Assembly: GCF_014649655.1 (NCBI RefSeq)
Contig: NZ_BMTL01000030.1
Span: forward strand, 62,001 to 126,000
Direction of reading: 5' to 3'
Length of the DNA: 64,000 nucleotides
Source: Streptomyces humidus
GTDB taxonomy: Bacteria > Actinomycetota > Actinomycetes > Streptomycetales > Streptomycetaceae
How positions within the stretch are numbered: position 1 is the first letter of the stretch; each line of letters starts with the position of its first letter. The notes beneath the pieces were generated by a model, which worked only from the letters and a program-made list of their open reading frames with translations, was not told the origin of the DNA and searched no databases. Both the position numbers and the translations under genes were made by a program. Positions 9,701 through 18,056 of this stretch are shown here, in pieces.

Positions 9701-12700
9701 CCGACCTGGACGAGGACGCGCAGGCCGGCCTTGGGGCGCTTGAGCAGCTCGACCGCGTCGAAGCCGACGGGCAGATAGGTGCCGTCCAGGTCGACGGCGG
9801 CGCCGAGGGTCTGCATCGCGCAGTCGAGGATGGAGGCGCGCAGGTGCTCCCCGAGGGGGGTGTCGAGGCCGCGCAGCTCGCCGGTCGCGAAGCCGTCGGC
9901 GTACCGGTCGACCCGCAGGACGCGCCGGAACTCGGGGCCGTAGGGCAGTCCCAGTCCGGCGTACCGCTCGTACAGGTCCTCGCCGTGCTGCCGGGCCTGT
10001 GGGGCGTCGAGGGCCGCGGCCGTCCTGCGGAGGCGGTCCGCGACCTCGCCGAGCCCGGCCGGTCCGGCGGGCGCCGCGCCGAGGACGGCGGTGGCGTGGA
10101 CGCGTTCGATCGCGCCGTCCCGGCCGTCGACGCGGCTGACGATCTCGACGGCGGCGGGCCCGTCGGAGCCGTCGGCGCCCTCGTGCGGGCGCAGCCGGGT
10201 GCGGATCTCGGCCGGTTCGCCGTCGCGCAGGAAGAGGGGTTCGTGGATGCGCAGGTCCTGGACCGGACGGCCGGTCTCGCCGTGCACCGCGTCCTGGAGC
10301 GCCAGCACGATCTCGACGTATCCCGCGCCGGGGAACACCGCCTGGCCCATGACGACGTGGTCGGCGAGGTACGCCGGGGAGTCGGGGGCCAGCAGCGCGC
10401 TGAACTCGCGCTCGCCCGCCGCGCGCCGGTCCTCGGCGGTGACGTCGCGGCCCAGCAGGGGATGGCGGGCCGGTCCGGACGCGCGGCCCGCGAGGGCGGA
10501 ATGGACGCGCTTGGAGGGCAGCGGGTGGCGTTTCTTCGCGAAGACGTAGCCGGGCAGCGGCACGCGCCGCCCGCCGCGCTCGGCGTGGTAGCCCGCCCAG
10601 GAGACGGGGAGTCCGGCCTGGTAGCAGCGGGCGAGAGCAGTGGCGATGGTGGTGGCGCCGGGGTCGGACTTGGCCATGCTGGACACCCACACGTGGGCGT
10701 CGGGGTCGCCGTTGTGCCGGCCCAGGGCGGTGAGCGCGGCGGACGGGCCGACCTCGATGAAGACGTGGGACCCGCGGGCCTGGACGCGGCGCATTCCGGC
10801 GGCGAAGTCGACGGGTTCGAGGATGTGGCGGACCCAGTACTCGGGCGTGCCCACGTCGGCGAGCGTGGCGATCTCCCCGGTGATGTCGGAGACGAAGCTC
10901 AGCCGCGGCTCGTGGAAGGCGATGTCCGCGATCGCCTCCCGGAACGCGTCGGCCACCTCGGCCATCAGCGGCGAGTGGAACGCGTGCGACACCGGCAGTT
11001 CCCTGACGTCGACGCCGCGGGCCCGCAGGACGCCGACGAGGCCGGCGAGGGAGTCCCGTCCGCCGGAGATCACGCACTGGCGCGGGGAGTTGACGGCGCC
11101 GAAGCCGACGTCGGGGCAGGACGCCAGCAGCGGGGCGATCTCCTGTGCGGGGGCGAAGACGGCGGCCATGCCGCCGGGCGCGGCGACGGACTGCATCAGC
11201 CGGGCGCGGACGGAGACCAGCCGGACCGCGTCCTCCAGCGAGAACAGGCCCGCGACCGCGGCCGCGGCGATCTCCCCGACGCTGTGTCCGAGCAGGACGC
11301 CCGGCCGGATCCCCCAGGACATCCAGAGCCGGGCGGTCGCGTACTCCAGGCTGAACAGGGCGGGCTGGGTGCAGAGAGTGCGGTGGATGTCCTGGTCGCT
11401 GTCCGGCGCCTCGCCGAACATGACGTCCTTGACGGAGCGGCCGAGGTGGGCGGCGAAGAGGCGGTCGCAGGCGTCGAGGTGGCGGCGGAAGACGGGGTAC
11501 CGGTCGTACAGGCCGCGTCCCATCCCGGCGTACTGGGCGCCCTGTCCGGAGAACAGGAACGCGGCCTCGGCGACCCGGGGTCCGTCGCTCTCGCGGGCGT
11601 CGTCCGCGAGCTGCCGGCCGAGCAGTCGCACCAGGTCCTCCCGCGAGGAGACGGGTCCGGCGAGCCGCGCGGGCAGGTGGGCGCGGCCGAGGTTGGAGCT
11701 GCGGCAGAGGTCGGGGAGGGCGAGGTCCTGACGCGTGTCGAGGAAGCGCAGATGGGCGGCGGCCTGGGCGCGCAGTCCGGCGTGGTCCTTGGCCGAGAGG
11801 GTGAAGACGGCGGTGCCGTCGTCCGGGGCCGCCTCGGGCGCGGGGGCGGGCGGCGCCTGCTCCAGGACGACCGACGCGATGGTGCCGGCGAAGCCGAAGG
11901 AGTTGACCAGCGCGCGTCGGGGCCCGTCGGCCCGCCAGTCGCGCAGAGCGGTGGGGACGGTCACGCGGTAGCGGTCCCAGGGGATGTGGCGCGACGGCGT
12001 GTCCAGGTTGATGTGCGGGTAGATCACGCCTTCCTGGAGCTGGAGGACGACCTTGGCGACCCCGCCGATGCCCGCGGCGGCCTCCATGTGGCCGATGTTG
12101 GTCTTGACCGAGCCGACGGCCAGCGGCTCGCCGTGCGCGCGCGACTCGGCGAAGACGGTGTTGACGGACCCCATCTCGATGGGGTCGCCGAGGGACGTTC
12201 CGGTGCCGTGCGCCTCCACGTACTGGATGTCGGCGGGCTCCAGGTTGGCCGAGGCCAGCGCGTCGCGCATCAGGGCGACCTGGGCCGTGCCGTTGGGGAC
12301 GGTGAGGCCGCCGCTCTCGCCGTCCTGGCGGACCGAGGAGCCGCGCAGCAGCGCGAGCACGGTGTCGCCGTCGCGCCGGGCGTCCGAGAGCCGCTTCAGG
12401 ACGACCATGCCGGACCCCTCGCTGCGGCCGTAGCCGTCGGCGGAGTCGTCGAAGGTCTTGCAGCGGCCGTCGGGCGAGAGCATGCCGGCGCGTGAGTAGA
12501 CGATGTGGTTGCGCGGGTGATGGGTCGCGTTCACCCCGCCCGCGAGGGCGATGTCGCACTCGCGTCGGCGCAGTCCCTGGGCGGCGAGGTGCAGCGCCAC
12601 CAGCGAGGCGGAGCAGGCGGTGTCGACGCTCAGGCAGGGGCCGCGCCAGCCGAGGAAGTAGGACAGGCGTCCGGCCGCGGCGCTGTGCGCGGTGCCCGCG

Positions 12701-13194
12701 GCGACATGCGCGTCGAGGTCGATCGGGTCCACGGCCTCGACGTCGATCGCGAAGTCCATCTGCCCGACGCCCAGATAGACGCCGCCGTTCTTGCCGCGCA
12801 ATGCCGCCGGGTCCAGCTGGGCCGATTCCAGGGCACGCCAGGCCGATTCCAGGGCCCAGCGGTGCTGAGGGTCCATGAAGTCGGCTTCTTTGGGCGATAT
12901 GCTGAAGAACTTCGAGTCGAATTCCTCCGCGCCGGACACGAATCCCCCGCCCGACGCGAGGGGGCTACGGCCGGCCTCCTTCTCGGCGGCCTGCAGAGCG
13001 TCCATGTCCCAGCGGTCCTCGGGCACGGGACCGGTTCCCGCCCGGCCTTCTCTGAGAAATTCGGAGAATTCCTCGGGAGTGTCGTTGTCTCCCGGGAACC
13101 GGATGCCCAGCCCGATGAGGGCGATCGGCTCGTACTTCTCCAGAAGGAGGTCCTTCAGCAGGGCTTCGGTGCGGGACGAGGCCGTGTCGGTCAC
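6730..13194 (-). CDS. Type I polyketide synthase, KS-AT-DH-ER-KR-ACP
   Basis: A single fully reducing module of 2154 residues. KS spans ~22-450 with Cys194 (VDTACSAS), His329 (EAHGTG) and His369 (NIGH). AT spans ~545-860 with Ser638 in GHSVGE and HAFH at 737-740, the malonyl-CoA type. DH spans ~911-1195 with His946 (HVVMGQAVFP) and Asp1124 (DCAMQ). A structural KR half is at ~1228-1400. ER spans ~1425-1748 with the nucleotide loop AAAGGVGQAAVQ. KR spans ~1764-1945 (TGGLGALGLA, Tyr1911). The ACP carries Ser2072 in LGLDSLG. There is no methyltransferase or thioesterase domain. It overlaps the neighbouring genes on both sides by 4 bp. The cluster has no other condensing module, so iterative use to build a saturated chain is likely but unproven. 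Confidence 0.96.
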   Translation of the reverse strand: MTDTASSRTEALLKDLLLEKYEPIALIGLGIRFPGDNDTPEEFSEFLREGRAGTGPVPEDRWDMDALQAAEKEAGRSPLASGGGFVSGAEEFDSKFFSISPKEADFMDPQHRWALESAWRALESAQLDPAALRGKNGGVYLGVGQMDFAIDVEAVDPIDLDAHVAAGTAHSAAAGRLSYFLGWRGPCLSVDTACSASLVALHLAAQGLRRRECDIALAGGVNATHHPRNHIVYSRAGMLSPDGRCKTFDDSADGYGRSEGSGMVVLKRLSDARRDGDTVLALLRGSSVRQDGESGGLTVPNGTAQVALMRDALASANLEPADIQYVEAHGTGTSLGDPIEMGSVNTVFAESRAHGEPLAVGSVKTNIGHMEAAAGIGGVAKVVLQLQEGVIYPHINLDTPSRHIPWDRYRVTVPTALRDWRADGPRRALVNSFGFAGTIASVVLEQAPPAPAPEAAPDDGTAVFTLSAKDHAGLRAQAAAHLRFLDTRQDLALPDLCRSSNLGRAHLPARLAGPVSSREDLVRLLGRQLADDARESDGPRVAEAAFLFSGQGAQYAGMGRGLYDRYPVFRRHLDACDRLFAAHLGRSVKDVMFGEAPDSDQDIHRTLCTQPALFSLEYATARLWMSWGIRPGVLLGHSVGEIAAAAVAGLFSLEDAVRLVSVRARLMQSVAAPGGMAAVFAPAQEIAPLLASCPDVGFGAVNSPRQCVISGGRDSLAGLVGVLRARGVDVRELPVSHAFHSPLMAEVADAFREAIADIAFHEPRLSFVSDITGEIATLADVGTPEYWVRHILEPVDFAAGMRRVQARGSHVFIEVGPSAALTALGRHNGDPDAHVWVSSMAKSDPGATTIATALARCYQAGLPVSWAGYHAERGGRRVPLPGYVFAKKRHPLPSKRVHSALAGRASGPARHPLLGRDVTAEDRRAAGEREFSALLAPDSPAYLADHVVMGQAVFPGAGYVEIVLALQDAVHGETGRPVQDLRIHEPLFLRDGEPAEIRTRLRPHEGADGSDGPAAVEIVSRVDGRDGAIERVHATAVLGAAPAGPAGLGEVADRLRRTAAALDAPQARQHGEDLYERYAGLGLPYGPEFRRVLRVDRYADGFATGELRGLDTPLGEHLRASILDCAMQTLGAAVDLDGTYLPVGFDAVELLKRPKAGLRVLVQVGLVPGGELTADLVALEGARTVFVVQGVRLKRVADAPADPAERMLSRPRWLKRSLPAARTGGQDRRVLVVRPGDGLAGDLRDRLAGTGLQALDAPDAATAAALLAADDAVTDLCWFWTPEPTLEGEERLRTETERNYRDLLALVAAVADGPLAGRGPRVLLVTERAQWLPGDAAGDASRDGDALAAASLWGFGAVLAHEHPSLRTVLLDLDGTDLQPLVDELLAADASGGEHQIAYRSGVRHVKRLSPPAPGVRDDVNTELTITEYGRFSAVRPVPVEDRPPTGDEVTVQVHAAGLNFKDVLNALGMLRQYALDHGLPHEPLPLGFEASGTVVEAGPDAAFRPGDDVVLSRIGCMRRRVTVPSTVVVRKPAGLTFTEAAGLPAAYVTAFHALHDLAGLKAGDRVLIHAAAGGVGQAAVQLARLAGAEVYATASPRKWPLLRSQGVEHVMNSRTLDFADEVLAATGGRGVDVVLNSLNKDYIPAGLRCLAEGGRFVELGKIGVWSPEEMNARRPDVEYHNFDLSELPADGLDRLNHDILRTVADHIEAGRLTALPVVGYSLDEVEEAFGVLSRGANVGKVVLEFRDERDLPAEPVRIDPAETYLVTGGLGALGLATARKLVRQGARRIALVSRRPVDEPRRAEIAAGLGEGVEVEVHQGDIADAADVARIVGALAGSDAPLGGVLHAAGVLADAPLTAQTWDGMATVLRPKVHGAWLLHRALADVPTVRFFVGYSSIASVLGSAGQANYAAANAYMDVLMQARAAAGLPGLSINWGPWADIGMAASLTERQISGIEARGLRFVKPDAALNALFAALAGPYAQTVVGEFDWDAYTGALPTPNALLDELRSGRTGAPNRAEPDVDDLLARPKPDREAALRALLRGRIADVLRYDSPDEIDVDARFVDLGLDSLGSVELKNALETALRVPLPASALFDHPAVRSLAVFLDEQLVPDQAEDAGPAAPPREDPGDDVRELTDAEADDELDALREMFR

Positions 13195-13592
13195 TGGTAG
13201 AGCTCCTTGAGGATGTCGTTGACCAGGTGCTTCGTGGACGTGGCCACTTCTTCGTCCTGGGGCGGCTCGGGGGTGGGCGAACCGGTGGGGAAGAGTTCGG
13301 GGACCACGTCGGCGGTCAGGAAGTCGACGAGGTCCCCGACCGTCGGATGGTTGAACAGGAAGGCCGCGTCGAGGGTGCGGCCGAGTTCCCGTTCGAGCCG
13401 CCGCCTGGTGTCGACGGCGCCGAGCGAGGTGAGTCCGAGTTCGAAATAACTCACCCGGAGCGGAAGCACCTCCGTGTCGTCCATCATCAGTTCCCGTTTG
13501 AACTCCGCGACGACCAGCGATTCGAGGAGCGACCGGCGTTCGGAAGGCGGGGTGTCTGTCAATTCCTGAATCCAGGGTGTACGCGAAGTCAT
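13191..13592 (-). CDS. Free-standing acyl carrier protein
   Basis: The protein has 133 residues. The carrier fold occupies about 20-95 and the phosphopantetheine serine lies in FELGLTSLGAV, a GLTSL variant of the usual GxDSL. The following helix has the typical LFNHPTVGDLVDFL motif. A ~35-residue acidic/Pro tail (TGSPTPEPPQDEEV) and a short C-terminal helix (HLVNDILKELYQ) could be a docking element. AAGGAG lies just before the ATG. It is the first gene of operon B and its stop overlaps the PKS start by 4 bp, so the two are probably translated together. It may hold the starter or hand the chain to the next enzyme. Confidence 0.9.
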   Translation of the reverse strand: MTSRTPWIQELTDTPPSERRSLLESLVVAEFKRELMMDDTEVLPLRVSYFELGLTSLGAVDTRRRLERELGRTLDAAFLFNHPTVGDLVDFLTADVVPELFPTGSPTPEPPQDEEVATSTKHLVNDILKELYQ

Positions 13593-13623
13593 GCCGCTCC
13601 TTGGCTGGATTGTTCGTTTCTTG

Positions 13624-13653
13624 TTGACCGCGGTCGCTCGCGGATGGAAGGAT
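13624..13653 (+). promoter_or_regulatory. Candidate promoter for the PaaI-type thioesterase
   Basis: TTGACC, an 18-bp spacer and AAGGAT lie in the 108-bp divergent gap, about 48 bp before the thioesterase ATG. The -10 is poor. The gap must also contain the start signal for operon B, for which I see no clear hexamers. Confidence 0.3.
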
Positions 13654-13700
13654 CAGCGCGCCAAGTTCATTTAAAAATCAAGGGAATTGAGGGTCATTCG

Positions 13701-14174
13701 ATGACGGGGACCGGCGAGGAGAGCGACCTGGAGTTCGCGGCCCGGCGGCGCGCCGAGGAGCTGTACGCGAAGGACCGCACCTGCGAGCTGCTCGGCATCG
13801 CCCTGCTGGACGCGGGGCCGGGGCGGGCGACCGTCGGCATGCGGGTCACGGAGGCCATGGTGAACGGCCATGGCATCGGGCACGGCGGCTTCCTCTTCCT
13901 GCTGGCCGACGCGGCGTTCGCCTTCGCCTGCAACACGTACGGTCCGACGACCCTGGCCCAGGGCGCGCAGATCACCTTCCTCCGCCCGGCCGAGGTGGAC
14001 GACGAACTGGTCGCGGAGGCGGTGGAGCGGACCCGCTTCGGGCGCGGCGGCCTGTACGACGTCACCGTGCGCCGCGCGGACGGAGTGCCGGTGGCCGAGT
14101 TCCGGGGACAGAGCCACACGCTCGGGAGCCGGCCGGCTCCCGAGGCGGGGCGGGCGGACCCGTCACTTCGGTGA
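13701..14174 (+). CDS. PaaI-family hot-dog thioesterase
   Basis: The 157-residue protein has the PaaI/4HBT hot-dog layout: ELLGIALLDAGPGRATVGM, then NGHGIGHGGFLFLLADAAFAFA with the conserved HGG and the downstream acidic residue, then TFLRPAEVDDELVAEA. This family hydrolyses acyl-CoA or acyl-carrier thioesters. The ATG has GAGGG upstream; the frame is open further upstream but without homology. It is transcribed away from operon B and its 3' end overlaps the convergent DinB-fold gene by 12 bp. As the PKS has no thioesterase domain, it could release or edit its chains. Confidence 0.85.
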   Translation: MTGTGEESDLEFAARRRAEELYAKDRTCELLGIALLDAGPGRATVGMRVTEAMVNGHGIGHGGFLFLLADAAFAFACNTYGPTTLAQGAQITFLRPAEVDDELVAEAVERTRFGRGGLYDVTVRRADGVPVAEFRGQSHTLGSRPAPEAGRADPSLR

Positions 14175-14792
14175 CCATCGCGGGTCCCGGCCCAGCGAGG
14201 CGAGCAGCCGGTCCTCGGCGCTCGCCGCGCCGGCCGGCTCGACCGGCGGGCCGAACGCCGCGCCGGGGCGCTCCCGCGACGGCCCGACGGGCACCTCCCT
14301 GACGGCCACCTCGGCGGCGGCCGCGACGAGGTCGTCGTCGTAGGCCGCCGGGACGCCGAGGGAGGCCGCGACGTCCCAGCCGTGCACCACGTAGTCCACG
14401 AGGTGGAAGCCGATCGCGCGCGGGGCGGCGAACCGCATCGTGGGATGGATCCACGGCAGGACGAACTCCCGGTCGAGCACGCCGTCGGCGGCGAACGCGT
14501 CGAGGACGCGGGCGACGGAGTCGGCGTACGCCCGGCGGGGATCCGCGAGCGGCGTCTCCCGCCAGACCGACTCGTCGACCGGTCCGCCGTCGGCGGCCGC
14601 GGCGAAACCGAGGTGCTGGGCCGTCATATGGGCGAGGAGGCGGCGCAGGGACCAGCCCCCGCAGGGGGTGGGACCGTCCCACCGGTCGTCACGGATCCCC
14701 GCGACGATCTCCGCGCTGCGCAGCACGGCCCTGCGGTCGAGTTCCCGGACGCCGCCTTCGGACGGGTCCACGGCGATGTGCCGGTCGGTCAT
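14163..14792 (-). CDS. DinB-fold protein, TIGR03086 / mycothiol maleylpyruvate isomerase type
   Basis: This 209-residue protein matches the DinB/MDMPI fold: WDGPTPCGGWSLRRLLAHM near the N-terminus with the metal-ligand histidine, and HLVDYVVHGWDVA in the middle with the second histidine pair. Members are metal enzymes or mycothiol-dependent transferases and many have no known reaction. The start is the ATG 2 bp after the kamA stop, which indicates coupling. It is the last gene of operon A. The co-transcription suggests a tailoring role or protection against a reactive intermediate, but nothing in the sequence fixes the substrate. Confidence 0.8.
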   Translation of the reverse strand: MTDRHIAVDPSEGGVRELDRRAVLRSAEIVAGIRDDRWDGPTPCGGWSLRRLLAHMTAQHLGFAAAADGGPVDESVWRETPLADPRRAYADSVARVLDAFAADGVLDREFVLPWIHPTMRFAAPRAIGFHLVDYVVHGWDVAASLGVPAAYDDDLVAAAAEVAVREVPVGPSRERPGAAFGPPVEPAGAASAEDRLLASLGRDPRWSPK

Positions 14793-14794
14793 GA

Positions 14795-16192
14795 TCAGCC
14801 CTTCTCCTGTGCGTTCTCCCGCCACCAGCGCCGTCCCGCCTCGGGCAGCGTGGTGACGGGGTCGTAGAACGGGTGCCGACGGGTGAGCGCGTCCGGGTCG
14901 TCCAGCTCTATTCCGGTGCGGTAGTTCTTCGTCCACTGCGAGACGCCCCGTTCCCGGTCGTAGTCGACGAGTTGGTGGACCCAGCGCTTGCCGACGTACG
15001 GGACGTCGCACACGATCCGCGGCGTCGCGTAGCCGGGCAGATAGCCCATCACGGCGTGCTGGAGTTCCTGCGCCTCCCACACCGCGATGCGCCAGTGCTC
15101 GGCGTTCGGGATCATGTCGCACATGTAGAAGTAGTAGGGCAGGATGTTCGCCTCGCCCTGAAGGACCATGCACAGGTCCAGCAGTGCCTTCGGGGAGTCG
15201 TTGACCCCGCGCATCACGACGCCCTGGTTGCGGATGTCGCGGACGCCCGCGTCCAGCGCGGCCCGGGCGGCCTCGGCCACCAGCGGGGTGACGGACTGGA
15301 CGTGGTTGACGTGGGTGTGCACCGCCAGGTTCACGGAGCGCCGGGCCGCGGTCCGCGCCACGCGTTCCAGTCCTTCGAGGACCGCCGGCTGGAGCCAGTG
15401 CTGGGGCAGCCCGGCGAGGGCCTTGGTGGCCAGCCGGACGTCCCGGACGCTCTCCAGGTCGAGCAGCCGCATCAGGAACGACTCCAGGCGCGGCCACGGC
15501 ACGTTGGCGACGTCGCCGCCGGAGACCACGACGTCGCGTACCCCGGGGTTGCGTTTGAGGTAGTCGATCATCTGGTCCTGGCGGTCGGCCGGCTTGAGGG
15601 TCAGCTTCTGCTTCTCCACCTGGGGGGTCGAGCCACCCACCAGGTCCATCCGGGTGCAGTGACCGCAGTACTGGGGGCAGGTGGACACCAGCTCCGCCAG
15701 GACCTTCGTCGGGTAGCGGTGGGTGAGCCCCTCGACGACCCACATCTCCGCCTCGTGGAGCGAGTCCCGCTGGGCGTAGGGGTGGCTCGGCCACTCCGGT
15801 TCGCGGTCGGAGGCGACCGGCAGCATGTATCTGCGGACCGGGTCGGCCAGGAAGGCCTCCGTGAAGGCCGCCGGCCGCGTGGGCGCGCCGGGCGCCATGG
15901 TGTTGAGCATCTGCGGGGTGAGCAGCATCGACATGGTGGCGAAGCGCTTGTGGTCGGCCTCCAGGTCGTCGTAGAAGCGGTCTTCGAGGAGCGGGCCCAT
16001 CACCGCCCTCAGCTGCCTGGCGGTCTTCACGCAGTGCGCGCGCTGCCACTGGGCGTCGCGCCACCGGGCGTCGCTCACCTCGCTCCAGCCCGGCAGACGG
16101 CGCCAGTCGGGTTCCACCGGGATCACGCGCTCGTACTCGTAGGGCTGCGGTACGGGCAGGGTGTGCGGTCCCTGTGACGTCATGATTCCCAT
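14795..16192 (-). CDS. kamA: KamA-type radical SAM 2,3-aminomutase
   Basis: The 465-residue protein carries the radical SAM cysteines C172, C176 and C179 (TCPQYCGHC), followed by GGS. The two aspartates that hold the side-chain amine of lysine in lysine 2,3-aminomutase appear to be kept (GVND at ~331, YMCD at 358). The PLP lysine is K401. Its loop, however, reads DVPYVGKRW instead of the usual PGGGGK. By family it moves an alpha-amino group to the beta position of lysine or a similar amino acid. It sits in operon A with an adenylation enzyme and carrier protein, so a beta-amino acid building block such as beta-lysine is the natural inference. Two ATG starts 9 bp apart are both possible; I chose the first because AGGA lies at a good distance. 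Confidence 0.85.
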   Translation of the reverse strand: MGIMTSQGPHTLPVPQPYEYERVIPVEPDWRRLPGWSEVSDARWRDAQWQRAHCVKTARQLRAVMGPLLEDRFYDDLEADHKRFATMSMLLTPQMLNTMAPGAPTRPAAFTEAFLADPVRRYMLPVASDREPEWPSHPYAQRDSLHEAEMWVVEGLTHRYPTKVLAELVSTCPQYCGHCTRMDLVGGSTPQVEKQKLTLKPADRQDQMIDYLKRNPGVRDVVVSGGDVANVPWPRLESFLMRLLDLESVRDVRLATKALAGLPQHWLQPAVLEGLERVARTAARRSVNLAVHTHVNHVQSVTPLVAEAARAALDAGVRDIRNQGVVMRGVNDSPKALLDLCMVLQGEANILPYYFYMCDMIPNAEHWRIAVWEAQELQHAVMGYLPGYATPRIVCDVPYVGKRWVHQLVDYDRERGVSQWTKNYRTGIELDDPDALTRRHPFYDPVTTLPEAGRRWWRENAQEKG

Positions 16193-16199
16193 CGGATTC

Positions 16200-17924
16200 C
16201 TAGCTGATCGACAGGGCGGGCGCGGCGCCGGTGAAGAGGGTGGCCCAGCGGGTGCGCAGCTCCCGCTTGAGGACCTTGCCGGTGACGCCGGTCGGGAAGT
16301 CGGCCGGGTCGCGGGCGACGATCACGGCCGCCAGCGGTGCGAGGCCGGCGGTGGCCAGTTCCTTGCCGGCCCGCGCGCACAGCTCCGTCGCGGAGGGCTC
16401 GGCGACGCCCGGCTGCATCCGTACGACGGCTATCGGGACCTGTCCCCTGCCGTTCTCGGCCGGCACGCCGACGACGGCGCAGTCCTGCACGACGTCCCCG
16501 CAGTCGGCGAGCAGCACCTCCTCCGCGGGCAGGCTGTAGACCGGGCCGTCCTCGGTGTCGATGACGTCCACCGTCCGGTCGAGGTGGTAGAAGTTCCCCT
16601 CCTCGTCCCTGCGGGCCACGTCGCCCGTCAGCCAGTAGCCGTCGACCTCGAAGCTGCGGGTCAGCTCGGGGTCGTTCCAGTAACCCGGAGTGCGCGAGGG
16701 GGTCTTCACGGCCAGCAGGCCGACCGTGCCGACGGGGACCTCGCGGCCGTCGGCGTCGAGGACGGCCGCGGCCGTGACGACCTCGGTGGGCTTGCCGACG
16801 CAGCGGTCGTCGCGCGCCGTCTCGGGGGTGGTCACCTGTCCGAACAGGGCCATGCCCATCTCGGAGGAGCCCAGTCCGTCGATGAACTGCGAGCCGGGGA
16901 CGGCCTCGTCGGCTGCGTGGTCGCGCGGCAGCAGCCACGGCTTGATGAGCCCGGCGGGCCGTTCCCCGAGCCGCACCAGGCGGCGGATGTGGCCGTAGTG
17001 GGCGCTGTCGCCGGTGTTGAACCAGCTGTGCACCTTGGCGGCCGCCCGCGTCGGCGGCTCTCCCGTGGCGAGCTCGACGAAGGTGCGCGGGAAGGAGGCG
17101 ACCATCGTCGGCCGGAAGGCCTCCATGACCGGTTCCACGACGGCGCGCCGCCAGTCGCCCATGACGACGGTGGGCAGCCCGAGCAGGGTGGCGGTGAGGA
17201 AGTAGCTGAGCCCGCCGGCGTGCGTGTGCGGCATCAGGGACATCAGCCGGTCGTCGGGCGAGGCGGGGAACCGCTCCATGCGGGGTTCCTTGCCGGCCCA
17301 GAACTGACGGTGCCCGAGCATCGTCGACTTCGGGGTGCCGGTGGTGCCGGAGGAGTGGATCAGCGCCACGATCTCGTCGTCCGCGTGCTGGTACGGGTAT
17401 CCGTCGGGCAGCGGGCCGCTCGGTTCGTACGCCTTGATCTCGGCGGCCGGGACGACGAAGCGGGGCCGGCGGCGGTTGGCGTCGGCACGGTACGCGGCGA
17501 CCAGGCGGGTCGGGTCGTCGGCGACCAGGCCCACCGCGCCGACGTGGTCGAGGTAACGCAGGGCGGTGGTCTCCGGCATGGCGTCGTTGACGAGGGCCGG
17601 CACCGCGCCGAGGGCGGTGAGCGCCAGGAAGTGCAGCAGCGGTTCGAGTCCCTCGCGGACGAGGACGGCGACCGGCTCGCCCCGCCGGACCCCGTTGGCC
17701 CGGTACCAGTGGGCGTACCGGTCGCGCAGCGCGGCCAGGTCGCACAGGCTGTGGCCGCGCAGCACGACCTGACCGCGGTGGTCGGTGCTGTGGGTGAAGG
17801 CGTACGGGACGGTGTTGTTCGGGTTCGCCTCCAGCGCTTTCTGCAGGAAGTTGCCGGCTCCCAGCGCGGGGTCGGTCATGAACTGCCGCCGGACGGCGAG
17901 CGGGGCGATCGGGCTGGTGGTCAC
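16200..17924 (-). CDS. AMP-dependent synthetase/ligase
   Basis: A 574-residue adenylate-forming enzyme with P-loop HSSGTTGTPKST near 190-201, GLGSSEMG, YWLTGDVARRDEEG and the C-terminal lysine in TGVTGKVLKREL. The start is a GTG with GGAGAG upstream; the longer open frame has no homology. It shares little with the ligase at the end of operon B, so the two probably use different acids. The N-terminal part contains ANGVRRGEPVAVLVREG as in acyl-CoA ligases rather than NRPS domains. It lies between the amine oxidase and kamA genes and is followed by kamA after 7 bp. Confidence 0.85.
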   Translation of the reverse strand: MTTSPIAPLAVRRQFMTDPALGAGNFLQKALEANPNNTVPYAFTHSTDHRGQVVLRGHSLCDLAALRDRYAHWYRANGVRRGEPVAVLVREGLEPLLHFLALTALGAVPALVNDAMPETTALRYLDHVGAVGLVADDPTRLVAAYRADANRRRPRFVVPAAEIKAYEPSGPLPDGYPYQHADDEIVALIHSSGTTGTPKSTMLGHRQFWAGKEPRMERFPASPDDRLMSLMPHTHAGGLSYFLTATLLGLPTVVMGDWRRAVVEPVMEAFRPTMVASFPRTFVELATGEPPTRAAAKVHSWFNTGDSAHYGHIRRLVRLGERPAGLIKPWLLPRDHAADEAVPGSQFIDGLGSSEMGMALFGQVTTPETARDDRCVGKPTEVVTAAAVLDADGREVPVGTVGLLAVKTPSRTPGYWNDPELTRSFEVDGYWLTGDVARRDEEGNFYHLDRTVDVIDTEDGPVYSLPAEEVLLADCGDVVQDCAVVGVPAENGRGQVPIAVVRMQPGVAEPSATELCARAGKELATAGLAPLAAVIVARDPADFPTGVTGKVLKRELRTRWATLFTGAAPALSIS

Positions 17925-18056
17925 GGTGCTCTCCAGAGGACGTCGGGGTGGTCTCGTGACGACTCGGGCCAGGTGGTCGTCCGGCCCTGCTGCGCCGGAC
18001 GGCTCCCGTGGGCGGACGACTCCCACAGGCGGACGGCTTCCGTCGGCGGATGCCTG

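Noticed and set aside
6797..12559. Very long open frames opposite to or out of frame with the PKS genes
   Set aside because: High GC content opens alternative frames throughout the window. These translations are Arg/Pro/Gly-rich without domains, whereas the PKS frame carries every motif.
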